A stretch of DNA of 64,000 nt from an uncultured Steroidobacter sp. (GTDB lineage Bacteria; Pseudomonadota; Gammaproteobacteria; Steroidobacterales; Steroidobacteraceae), in contig NZ_CALFXI010000002.1 of NCBI RefSeq assembly GCF_937958065.1, positions 304,483-368,482 of the forward strand. The letters are read 5' to 3'. The translations under genes were made by a program, and so were the position numbers. Under the pieces are notes generated by a model. The model did not search any database, was not told the DNA's origin, and saw only the letters and a list, made by a program, of their open reading frames with translations. This document shows, in pieces, positions 26,379 to 34,777 of this stretch (position 1 is its first letter; each line of letters starts with the position of its first letter).

Positions 26379-27543
26379 TCAATCCAACAAACTGCTGGTC
26401 ATCGACGATCAGCCCGACCTCTGCGAGTTCATCTCGGAGGCCGCGGCCGGTCTTGGCTTCGAATCCAAGGGCGTGACCGATCCGGAAGCGTTCCGGCGGG
26501 CCGTGCAGGAATTTCAGCCTTCGGTGGTGGTGCTCGATCTGCAAATGCCGGGCGCCGATGGCATCGAGCTGCTGCGGTATCTGGGCGAGCGTGGCAGCAA
26601 GGCCCAGATCCTGGTGGCGAGCGGCATGGATCAGCGGGTGCTCGCGACCGCGCAACAGATCGGCAAGGCCCACGGCCTGCAGATGTTGGGGGCGCTACAG
26701 AAGCCCATCCTGCTCGCCGATCTCGAAGCGACCTTGCGCCAATGTTTGAGCAGCGACACGCCGATCAGCGCGGCGGCGCTCACAGCTGCGCTCGACAAGC
26801 GCGAGATCATCGTGCACTACCAGCCGAAGGCGACGCGGATCGCGCCCAATCGCTGGATCGTCGAAGGTGTAGAAGCGCTGGCGCGCTGGAATCATCCGTC
26901 GCTGGGGTTCGTCTCGCCGGTGCGTTTCATTCCGTTGGCCGAGAAAAATGGCCTGATTCGCCGGCTCACCGAGCAGGTGCTGGAAACGGCGCTGTCTCAA
27001 TGCCGCGCGTGGGATGCGGTGGGCCTGCAGTTGTCAGTGGCGATCAATCTGTCGCCGCAGTTGTTGAACGATCTCGCCTTCCCCGATCAGGTTGCGCGCA
27101 TGGCGGCGCAGGTGGGTGCCGATGCGAGGCGGATCATTTTCGAAGTGACCGAGAGCGCGGCCATGTTCGATCCGGGCACCACCATGGACGTGCTCACCCG
27201 CATGCGCGTGAAGAACTTCGGCCTGTCCATCGATGACTTCGGCACGGGCTACTCGTCGCTGAAACAGCTGTATCTGATGCCCTTCAGCGAGCTGAAGATC
27301 GATACGTCATTCGTGCGGGATGTGTTTGCTCATGAAGACGCGCGGACCATGGTCGAGACCATGGTGCTGCTGGCTCACAAGCTGCGTCTGACTGCCTGTG
27401 CTGAAGGCGTCGAATCGCAGGAAGTGCTCGACTTCCTAGACTCGGTTGGGTGCGATCGCGCGCAAGGCTATTTCATTGGGCGGCCGATGGCGGGCACGGC
27501 GTTGGAGATTGCCGTGCGCGAGTGGAATAGCAGGCAGAAGTAA
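26368..27543 (+). CDS. Response regulator with EAL phosphodiesterase domain
   Basis: This roughly 391-residue protein has a receiver (VIDDQPDLCE, Asp in VLDLQMPGADG) and an EAL domain with EALARW, INLSP, FEVTE, IDDFGTGYSSL, ELKID, AEGVES and QGYF, all expected for an active c-di-GMP phosphodiesterase. The GTG at 26368 is preferred because GGGAGG precedes it; an in-frame ATG lies 21 bases earlier at 26347. Exactly the same ATG/GTG spacing occurs in the paralogue at 17756, which supports duplication of the whole module. Confidence 0.9.
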   Translation: MSPDQSNKLLVIDDQPDLCEFISEAAAGLGFESKGVTDPEAFRRAVQEFQPSVVVLDLQMPGADGIELLRYLGERGSKAQILVASGMDQRVLATAQQIGKAHGLQMLGALQKPILLADLEATLRQCLSSDTPISAAALTAALDKREIIVHYQPKATRIAPNRWIVEGVEALARWNHPSLGFVSPVRFIPLAEKNGLIRRLTEQVLETALSQCRAWDAVGLQLSVAINLSPQLLNDLAFPDQVARMAAQVGADARRIIFEVTESAAMFDPGTTMDVLTRMRVKNFGLSIDDFGTGYSSLKQLYLMPFSELKIDTSFVRDVFAHEDARTMVETMVLLAHKLRLTACAEGVESQEVLDFLDSVGCDRAQGYFIGRPMAGTALEIAVREWNSRQK

Positions 27544-27584
27544 CAAGTAACAAGAAGGTTGGCTGCAGCTTGCTCGGCGCCGCC

Positions 27585-27735
27585 GTCCGGGCCCTCTGTC
27601 CTCCCGGCACCGCGACGCACGCCGTCGCTCCGCTTCGCTCGCGCTGACGCGCGCGACTTTGCTGTACTTCCCTGTAGCTGCTAATGGACCAACGTCCTGT
27701 TGGATCCATTTGCCGGGAGGACAGAGGGCCCGGAC
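27585..27735. repeat. 25-bp perfect inverted repeat with 101-bp spacer
   Basis: The arms at 27585-27609 and 27711-27735 are exact reverse complements over 25 bases (core GGGCCCTCTGTCCTCCC). The spacer contains a smaller imperfect hairpin near 27686-27709. The whole 452-bp gap between the REC-EAL gene and the sigma factor (27544-27995) holds no convincing gene. The structure may be a REP-type intergenic element or a long cruciform terminator. Confidence 0.6.
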
Positions 27736-27995
27736 GACGGCTTCGTGGCTCGTTGGTCGCATTTTTTGCGGCCGCGGTTCACTGGCGAGCCGCCTGGCGG
27801 CTCGCCACGCGATGCGGGCCCGGGTGAGCTGCGGGCCAAGCGGTTCCTGGAGCCTCGTTCTGACAAAAGCCTTTACTGTTAAGCTCTTACCCAGGTAATC
27901 AGCCGACCCACCCCGGGGCTTAAACCTTCCCGGCTTGCGCCGCATCGAACTCAGCAAGGGCGAACGTACAACGCGAACGGAGTAGAGGGCGGAAC

Positions 27996-28595
27996 TTGCA
28001 ATACGGCGCTGGCGCCACTGATTCGGTCCCGACCGGGGACCTGCTGCTCTCCGACGCGAGCCTGGTGACGGCTGCCCGGGGTGGCGATATGCGGGCGTTC
28101 GAGCGCCTGTATCGCGCTCACAGCGGCAAAGTTATGGGCCTGTGCCTGCGGATGACGCGGCGGCGGGATGTGGCGGAGGATTGTGTGCAACAGACATTCA
28201 TCAGAGCGTGGCGGAACCTGCAGGCCTTCGAGGGCCGCAGCGCGTTCGGCACCTGGTTGCACCGGATCGCGGTCAACGAGGTGTTGAGCCATGGCCGCAA
28301 CCACGGCACGCGCTCCGAATCCAACGAAGATGCGATCGAGAATGCCCTTGCGGAGCCGGGCGACGGTGACAAGGAATTTGACGCCGGCGAAGTGATGGAT
28401 CTGGAGCGCGCCCTCACCACATTGCCGGAAGGCGCGCGCCACGTGGTCGTGTTGCAAGCCGTGTACGGTTACAGCCACGAAGAATGCGCCGAGATGCTCG
28501 GCATCGCAGTCGGTACCTGCAAGGCGCAACTGCATCGCGGGCGAAAGTTGTTACGCGAGCGCATGGGCCTGGCGGCGGAGGCGGTCGATGAGTAA
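27996..28595 (+). CDS. ECF-type RNA polymerase sigma factor
   Basis: This 199-residue protein has sigma region 2 (about residues 32-100, with LYRAHSGKVMGLCLRMTRR and AEDCVQQTFIRAWRNL) and sigma region 4 (about 135-190, with LPEGARHVVVLQAVYGYSHE and an AQLHRGRKLLRERM recognition helix). It starts with TTG at 27996, the only start that keeps region 2 intact. The next gene overlaps by 8 bp and encodes a single-pass membrane protein, the usual place for an anti-sigma factor. Confidence 0.92.
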   Translation: MQYGAGATDSVPTGDLLLSDASLVTAARGGDMRAFERLYRAHSGKVMGLCLRMTRRRDVAEDCVQQTFIRAWRNLQAFEGRSAFGTWLHRIAVNEVLSHGRNHGTRSESNEDAIENALAEPGDGDKEFDAGEVMDLERALTTLPEGARHVVVLQAVYGYSHEECAEMLGIAVGTCKAQLHRGRKLLRERMGLAAEAVDE

Positions 28596-29217
28596 CACAC
28601 CTGACAATCCTGAAAAGCAGGGCGATCCGTTGAGCCAGATGCTCTCGGCGCTGCCCAAGGACGTGCAGCCCGAGCGCGATCTGTGGCAAGGCATTCACGC
28701 CGAGATCAGCAAGACGCCCATCGTCACCGACAGCGCACCGGTCGTGCACTTCAGATCCTCGCGCTGGTTTCAGCTCGCTGCGGGGGTGCTTCTCGTGCTC
28801 GCCACGTCTCTCACTACGTTTGTCATTACGCGCCAGTCCATGGAGAAGGACGCCGCCCTGCAGCTGGCTCAACAGCAACAGCAGGCCCCCGTGCCGACGG
28901 CCACGGCGCCCTTGAACGCGATGCCGGTGAGCTTCGGTCCCGAAGCGCTCGGCGCCGACTATCTCAAGGCCCGTTCGGAGCTCGATCGGCGCTTCGAGGA
29001 ACGCATCAAGACACTGGCGCCCTCGACGCGCGCCAAGCTGGAACGCAATCTCGCCGATCTGCGGCACGCTGCGAACGAGATTTCCGCGACGCTGGCCGAG
29101 AACCCTTCCGATCCGCTGCTGCAGGATCTGTTGATGTCCACGTATCAGCGCGAGCTGCAGCTGCTCGCCGATGTCAGCGAAGTGCCGGTTTCCCATCCCG
29201 TGAGGACTGATCTATGA
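28588..29217 (+). CDS. Single-pass membrane protein, candidate anti-sigma factor
   Basis: This 209-residue protein has a soluble N-terminus (about residues 1-62), one membrane segment near 63-83 and a periplasmic C-terminal part that is helical and charged (about 115-205). The N-terminal stretch PERDLWQGIHAEI resembles sequences seen in anti-sigma-like proteins with a DLW motif. It lacks a recognisable zinc-binding ZAS motif. Overlap with both neighbours (8 bp upstream, 4 bp downstream) shows it belongs to the sigma operon. The function as anti-sigma is inference from layout and topology. Confidence 0.75.
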   Translation: MSNTPDNPEKQGDPLSQMLSALPKDVQPERDLWQGIHAEISKTPIVTDSAPVVHFRSSRWFQLAAGVLLVLATSLTTFVITRQSMEKDAALQLAQQQQQAPVPTATAPLNAMPVSFGPEALGADYLKARSELDRRFEERIKTLAPSTRAKLERNLADLRHAANEISATLAENPSDPLLQDLLMSTYQRELQLLADVSEVPVSHPVRTDL

Positions 29218-30107
29218 ATGCCCCCATGTCAGCGGCGCTGCGAGCTGCCTTGGCCATGGCCATGCTGACGGCGGCAGCGCACGCCGGTGCCGAGGAGATT
29301 TCCAAGACGTTGCCGGCAGATGCCCGCGGCGAAGTGGAGATCGTGAACGTCGCCGGCACGGTTGAAGTCAGCGGCTGGGATCGCGCCGAAGTGCAGGTCA
29401 ACGCCGAGCTGGGCAGCAGCGTCGAGCGACTGGATTTTCGCAGCGAAGGCTCGCGCACCTACATCAAGGTCGTGCTGCCGAGGGGCGGCGGCTCCGGCGC
29501 CAGCGAGCTGCGGGTGAAAGTGCCAAGGGACAGCGGCCTGACCATCAATACCGTGAGCGCCGACCAAGTCATCAAAGCGGTGCGCGGCTCGCAGCGGCTG
29601 CAGGCGGTCAGCGGCGGTATCGACACCGAGTTCGGCCCCGGCGACCTGGAGATGAAAACTGTCAGCGGCGACATCATCGCGCGCGGCGACGGCAAGGGCC
29701 TGGTGCGCGCCACCTCGGTGAGCGGCGATCTGCAGATCACCAAGGGCGGGCCGGAGATCGATTTGAATACGGTATCCGGTGATATGACAGTGTCGCTCGA
29801 TCAGCTCGATCGCGGCCGCATCAAGACCACCAATGGCGATCTGAATCTGACCACGGCGCTCGGCAACGACGCTCGCATCGAGGCCGAAGCCATCAACGGC
29901 GATCTGCACTTCAACCTGCGCGGCGAGATCAACGCCGAGTTCGATATTGAAACTTTCAATGGCGACATCGAGAACTGCTTCGGTCCCAAGCCGACCCGCA
30001 GCCGCCAGTATGGTCCGGGCAATGAGCTGCGCTTCACCCAGGGCAAGGGCGACGGGCGCATTCGTATCAAGACGCTCAATGGCGGCGTGATGATCTGTAA
30101 GCGTTAG
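29214..30107 (+). CDS. Exported DUF4097-type beta-repeat protein
   Basis: This 297-residue protein has a signal peptide (cleavage near AHAGA at residue 25). The rest consists of repeated short beta-strands containing the units VSGD, TVSGD, TTNGD, INGD and FNGDI, which is the pattern of DUF4097/adhesin-like beta-solenoids. Proteins of this type accompany ECF sigma operons, but their biochemical role is not established. The ATGA overlap with the upstream gene couples it to the sigma factor system. Confidence 0.85.
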   Translation: MNAPMSAALRAALAMAMLTAAAHAGAEEISKTLPADARGEVEIVNVAGTVEVSGWDRAEVQVNAELGSSVERLDFRSEGSRTYIKVVLPRGGGSGASELRVKVPRDSGLTINTVSADQVIKAVRGSQRLQAVSGGIDTEFGPGDLEMKTVSGDIIARGDGKGLVRATSVSGDLQITKGGPEIDLNTVSGDMTVSLDQLDRGRIKTTNGDLNLTTALGNDARIEAEAINGDLHFNLRGEINAEFDIETFNGDIENCFGPKPTRSRQYGPGNELRFTQGKGDGRIRIKTLNGGVMICKR

Positions 30108-30117
30108 TCCGGCCGTC

Positions 30118-30177
30118 AAATGTAACGTCTGGTAACGAAATGCGATGTCCGGGAACGGAATGTGACGTCCTTCGCAT
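30118..30177. repeat. Three imperfect 20-bp tandem repeats
   Basis: Units at 30118-30137, 30138-30157 and 30158-30177 follow the pattern (A/G)AATGyrAyGTCygGgAACG, with the third unit diverging at its end. They lie directly behind the DUF4097 gene and 158 bp before the diguanylate cyclase gene. The exact 20-bp period, about two helical turns, would place repeated binding sites on one face of the DNA. Confidence 0.55.
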
Positions 30178-30335
30178 CGCTACACGATGATTCGGCAACA
30201 CGCGCTCCACGGCGGGCCGGATATATAACTTCTTCCAAGGAACGCGCCGTGGCCTCTGAGGACTGGCCGTAAATGTGATTGATTGCCACGGCGGCGCTTT
30301 GCGGCAGAAGCCGCCACCGGGTACGATCCGCGGCG

Positions 30336-31295
30336 ATGTCTGCAACCCCCTCCGATACTCCTGCCGCACAACCAGCCTGGCGGATCCTGCTCGTCGACGA
30401 CGAGCCGACCCAGCGGCTGATCATGGCGCGGCTGCTCAAGCGGGGCGGTTATGAGGTCGAGATGGCGGCCAACGGCCGCGAGGCGCTCGCCAAGCTGGAG
30501 CAGGGCGACTTCCCGTTGATGATCACGGATTGGGAAATGCCGGAAATGGACGGCGTGGCGCTGTGCCGGGCGTTGCGCTCCAAGGAGCAGGGCTACACAT
30601 ACATCGTGCTGCTGACCTCGCGAGATGCCATCGAGCACCTGGTCGCGGGGCTGCAGTCCGGTGCCGACGATTATCTGATCAAGCCGGTGGTCGAGCCGGA
30701 GCTGATCGCGCGCTTGAACACCGGCCGGCGCATCGTCACGCTGGAGCGTTCGCTGCGCGCCGCGAACGAGGAGAATCGCCGGTTGTCGATCACCGACCCG
30801 CTGACCGGCGTATACAACCGTCGTTACTTGATGGAACAACTGCCGCGCGAGATCGATCGCGCCGCGCGCTATGGACGGCAGCTGGCCGCCATCATGTGCG
30901 ACGTCGACTTCTTCAAGAAGATCAACGATACCCACGGCCATCTGACCGGCGACGAAGTGCTGAAGTGGTTCGGGCAGGCGCTCAAGAGCGGCGTGCGCTC
31001 CAGCGACTGGATCGCCCGCTACGGTGGCGAGGAATTCGTCATCGTGTTGCCGGAGACCCATGTCGCCAATGCGGCCATGGCCGCCGAGCATCTGCGCAAA
31101 CATATTTCCGAGCAGCCCTTCAAGCTGGCATCCGGCCAGGAATTCACCGTGTCCGCCAGCTTTGGCGTGTCCGGTTGGCGGGACAAGGTGCCGCAGGGTG
31201 CAACGCTCGACAGCCTGATGGCGCGCTGTGACTCCGGCGTCTACGCCAGCAAGGCCGCCGGCCGGAATCGCATCACTACCGAAAGTCAGGACTGA
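30336..31295 (+). CDS. Response regulator with GGDEF diguanylate cyclase domain
   Basis: This 319-residue protein has a receiver (LLVDDEPTQR, Asp in ITDWEMPEMDG, Lys in YLIKPV) and a GGDEF domain (DPLTGVYNRRYL, then YGGEEF as the active-site loop). An RxxD inhibition site (RSSD) sits five residues before GGEEF, so product inhibition by c-di-GMP is expected. The ATG at 30336 was chosen over an upstream in-frame start at 30279. It is convergent with the large hybrid kinase, with stop codons adjacent and no space between. It is the only cyclase in the window, against two EAL proteins. Confidence 0.92.
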   Translation: MSATPSDTPAAQPAWRILLVDDEPTQRLIMARLLKRGGYEVEMAANGREALAKLEQGDFPLMITDWEMPEMDGVALCRALRSKEQGYTYIVLLTSRDAIEHLVAGLQSGADDYLIKPVVEPELIARLNTGRRIVTLERSLRAANEENRRLSITDPLTGVYNRRYLMEQLPREIDRAARYGRQLAAIMCDVDFFKKINDTHGHLTGDEVLKWFGQALKSGVRSSDWIARYGGEEFVIVLPETHVANAAMAAEHLRKHISEQPFKLASGQEFTVSASFGVSGWRDKVPQGATLDSLMARCDSGVYASKAAGRNRITTESQD

Positions 31296-34200
31296 TCAGC
31301 CGGTTCTGGCCGCGGGCTCGGGCGCGTACTGAATCAGGAATTCTCGGGCGCGGCCCAGCTCCGTCGCCAGCTGCGCGACCAGCTCGCTCAAGCGCTGCTG
31401 ATCCAGATTCGAGGCCTGTGCTTCGAGCAGATGCGACAGATCGCGCAGCGGCTCGGCATGCACGTTCGCGCTGGCGCCTTTCAACTTGTGCGCGATCCGA
31501 CTCAAGCCAGCTCGATCGAGCGCGGCCAGCGCGGCGCGTGCTTCATCCAGCGCCTGTTCGCCGCTGGCGATGAACGTCGTCACCAGTTCGCGGGTGAACT
31601 CCGGATCGCCGTCGGTCAATTCGTTGAGCCGTGACAGATGGACCGGCACATTGGTATCGGCGCTGACCGCCGATGGTTCCTCGGCCGCGATACGCAGGCC
31701 GAATCGGGTCAATATTTCGTGCAAGCGGGGGATTTCCAGCGGTTTGGTGAGGAACGCATCCATGCCCGCTTCCATGCAGCGCTCCAGTTGACTGGCCATC
31801 GCGTTGGCCGTCAACGCCACGATGGGCGTGTTCGGTCGGCCATCGCCAGTCTCGCGTTCGCGAATGCGCAGGGTGGCGGTGAGGCCGTCCATCACGGGCA
31901 TCTGCAGGTCCATGAGAATCAGATCGAACGTCGTTTCTTCGCAGGCGCGCACCGCTTCCACACCGTTATCCGCCACGCGCACCGTGCAGCCCATGCGCTC
32001 CAGGAAACGAACGGCCACCTTCTGGTTGACGGCGTTGTCTTCCACCAGCAGGACGGTGCCGCGATAGGCTTTGGCGATATGCGACGCCAGCGTGTTACGA
32101 GTAACGATGGGCTGACTTTGCAGATGCCACTGTTTGGCATCATGCGCGAGCACGCGATCGAGACATTCGAGCAGTTCGCGCGCGCGAATCGGTTTCGTGA
32201 GATAGGCCGCGAATCCGAGCGCCGCGAAACGATGGATGTCGCCGTGGCCGTCCATCGATGTGAGCATCACCAGGCGTGCTTGCGACAGCTGCGCATCAGC
32301 ATTGATGCGTTCGCCAAGCGTTGCGCCGTCCATGTCGTGCATGCGGTGATCGGCGAGGACCACTTCGAACGGCTGGCCATCGACAGCGGCCGTATGTAAC
32401 AGGCTCATCGCCTCGATTCCGCCGGCGGCGAGGCTCACTTCGAAGCCGGCGTGCATTAGCTGGCCAGCGACGACGCGTCGATTCGTTTCGTTGTCGTCGA
32501 CGACGAGGACGCGCCGGCCGACGCGCGTGAGGACGAGTGCGGGCGCTGCCGGCGCCGTGGCCTGAGTCTGCGGTGCGAGCAGCGGCAACGTGAACCAGAA
32601 TCGGGAACCTTTGTTGAGCTCGCTGTGCGCGCCGACTTCGCCGCCCATCATCTGCACCAGGCGACGCACGATGGACAAACCGAGCCCCGTGCCACCGAAG
32701 TGGCGCGTGGTCGAGGAATCCGCCTGCACGAACGGCTGGAACAGGTTCTGCAACGTGCCGGCCGCGATGCCGATCCCGGTGTCGCGCACTTCGAACCGAC
32801 AGCGCGGTCGACCGTCGCGCAGATCGACGCTGCTCACCTCGATGACGATCTCGCCGGCGCGGGTGAACTTGATGGCGTTGCTGATCAGATTGATCAAACA
32901 TTGACGGATGCGCTGCGGGTCGCCGACGACGCGATCCGGAACGTCCGGATGGATGTGCACCACCAGCTCCAGGTTTTTCGCGGCGGCCTGGAACGCGAGC
33001 ATCACGGCGGCTTCTTCCACCGTGTTGCGCAGGTCCAGCTCGAGCGCCTCGATGTCGAGCTTGCCGGCTTCGATCTTGGAGAAATCCAGAATGTCATTGA
33101 TGACGATCAGCAGCGAGTCGGCGCTGGAGCGGATGGTTTCGGCATAATCGCGCTGCGTGCGGTTGAGCGGGCTCTCCAGCAACAGGCCGGTCATGCCGAT
33201 GATGCCGTTCATCGGTGTGCGGATCTCGTGACTGACGTTCGCGAGGAATTCGCTCTTCGCGCGGTTGGCGCTCTCGGCGGCTTCGGTCGCGCGCAACAAG
33301 GCTTCTCGCGCCGAGCGAGCTTCGGTCACGTCCTGCAGGGAGCCGGACAAACGCAACGGTCGGCCTTGCGCATCCCGCTCGGCGGTCGCGCGGGCCCGAT
33401 ACCAGCGATATTCGGCCCATTTGGTTCGCAAACGAATTTCGACGTCGTACGGCATGCGCTGCTGGAAATGCAGGCGCGTGGCGTTGGCGACGGCTTCGGC
33501 GTCATCGGGATGCAGACATTGTTTCAGGAAGTTCGCGCCCGCCGGCAACTCCGCATACTCATACCCCAGCAACTCGGCGACTCGCGGCGAATGCCAGCTC
33601 GAGCCGTCCGCATCCATCTCCCACAAGCCGTCCTGCGTGCCGTTGATGGCGCGCTCCAGGCGTTGCTGGGTCAACCGGAGCGCATCTTCGGCAAGCTTCT
33701 GCTCGTGCACGTCCTGAATGGAGCCGGCGATCGACAGGGCGCGTCCCTGCTCGTCGCGTTCGGCCATGCCGCGATGACGGAACCAGCGATATTCGCCGCT
33801 CTTCATTCGCAGCCGTAGCGAGGTATCCAGCGGCGCGCCTTCTTCCACGTGTCGCAACCAGGCTTCCTGAGCGCGGCCCAAGTCCTCCGGGTGAACCCGG
33901 GTTGCGGCCCCATCCGCGCCGGTGTCGAGCTCGCCGTCTTGGTGACCCAGCAACGCGTGATAGCTCGAGGAGAACCACATCCGCCCGCCATGCACCAGGT
34001 CTTTCTCCCAGTGACCTTCGGAGCTGGACAGCGAAGCTCGTTCCAGGCGCTTCTCCACCTCGCGCAGCATCTGCGCCTGCTGCTGCAAGCGTTCGGCTGC
34101 TTCGATTTCGCTGGTGATGTCTCGGGTGACGCCGATCAATTCACCCCGCGGCCGGGCCGGACTGGCGGGTGGCAACTTGCGGAAGTGGGTTTGGATGTGA

Positions 34201-34586
34201 CGGATCTGACCGTCGCCGCGAACGATGCGGGTGCGCACCGAGCCGCCCTGGCTCGGCCCATCGGCCTGCGAATAGATCTCCAGGCGGATGCGTTCGCGAT
34301 CGTCGGGATGGACGGGCAGCATGCCGTCCTCGATCACGGCGTCGGTGGCGAGGATGCGTTGCAGAGTGGGGTCGCAGACCACGCGGCGCGTGGCGACATC
34401 CATGCGCCAGAAACCGATGCCCGCGATCTCCGTCGCGAGCTTCAGTTCTGCGCGCAGAGCGCCTTCTTCGAGCCCGCCAGACCGACGAGAGGCGGCCCGC
34501 ACGCGCAAACTGGCCCACACCGCGCCCGCGCCCAGCAGGGCGCCGAGCACGAGGCTGGCGAGGTGCGTTACGTCGAACTGAACCAT
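31296..34586 (-). CDS. Multi-domain hybrid histidine kinase with two receivers and HPt
   Basis: This 1096-residue protein has one membrane segment near its N-terminus (about residues 6-26) and three PAS_3-type domains. It continues with a HisKA domain (NVSHEIRTPMNGIIGMTGLL), an HATPase domain (GTGLGLSIVRRLVQMMGG), receiver 1 (VVDDNETNRR, Asp in LADHRMHDMDG), receiver 2 (VEDNAVNQK, Asp in LMDLQMPVMDG) and a C-terminal HPt domain (IAHKLKGASAN). All phosphorelay residues appear present, so it can run an internal His-Asp-His relay. The ATG at 34586 begins the membrane segment; in-frame codons upstream are not protein-like. Its core resembles that of the kinase at 39157. Confidence 0.9.
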   Translation of the reverse strand: MVQFDVTHLASLVLGALLGAGAVWASLRVRAASRRSGGLEEGALRAELKLATEIAGIGFWRMDVATRRVVCDPTLQRILATDAVIEDGMLPVHPDDRERIRLEIYSQADGPSQGGSVRTRIVRGDGQIRHIQTHFRKLPPASPARPRGELIGVTRDITSEIEAAERLQQQAQMLREVEKRLERASLSSSEGHWEKDLVHGGRMWFSSSYHALLGHQDGELDTGADGAATRVHPEDLGRAQEAWLRHVEEGAPLDTSLRLRMKSGEYRWFRHRGMAERDEQGRALSIAGSIQDVHEQKLAEDALRLTQQRLERAINGTQDGLWEMDADGSSWHSPRVAELLGYEYAELPAGANFLKQCLHPDDAEAVANATRLHFQQRMPYDVEIRLRTKWAEYRWYRARATAERDAQGRPLRLSGSLQDVTEARSAREALLRATEAAESANRAKSEFLANVSHEIRTPMNGIIGMTGLLLESPLNRTQRDYAETIRSSADSLLIVINDILDFSKIEAGKLDIEALELDLRNTVEEAAVMLAFQAAAKNLELVVHIHPDVPDRVVGDPQRIRQCLINLISNAIKFTRAGEIVIEVSSVDLRDGRPRCRFEVRDTGIGIAAGTLQNLFQPFVQADSSTTRHFGGTGLGLSIVRRLVQMMGGEVGAHSELNKGSRFWFTLPLLAPQTQATAPAAPALVLTRVGRRVLVVDDNETNRRVVAGQLMHAGFEVSLAAGGIEAMSLLHTAAVDGQPFEVVLADHRMHDMDGATLGERINADAQLSQARLVMLTSMDGHGDIHRFAALGFAAYLTKPIRARELLECLDRVLAHDAKQWHLQSQPIVTRNTLASHIAKAYRGTVLLVEDNAVNQKVAVRFLERMGCTVRVADNGVEAVRACEETTFDLILMDLQMPVMDGLTATLRIRERETGDGRPNTPIVALTANAMASQLERCMEAGMDAFLTKPLEIPRLHEILTRFGLRIAAEEPSAVSADTNVPVHLSRLNELTDGDPEFTRELVTTFIASGEQALDEARAALAALDRAGLSRIAHKLKGASANVHAEPLRDLSHLLEAQASNLDQQRLSELVAQLATELGRAREFLIQYAPEPAARTG

Positions 34587-34777
34587 GAGTCCATCCGGTG
34601 GCCCGAGGGCACGACACCACCTGTATCGGCAGGGGACAAGGAAGCCTGCCTGTCCGATCGGATTTTCAGGGATGGCCTTAGCCGCGCCGCGACGCTCGCG
34701 TCGGTCAGTGTGAACCAGTGCCGCATCCCGGCTGTTAGAATCCCGTAGCTTGTGACCTTGCTCACAAAGGAGCGGAT

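Noticed and set aside
30118..30177. CRISPR array
   Set aside because: Three 20-bp units follow each other without spacers and without cas genes.
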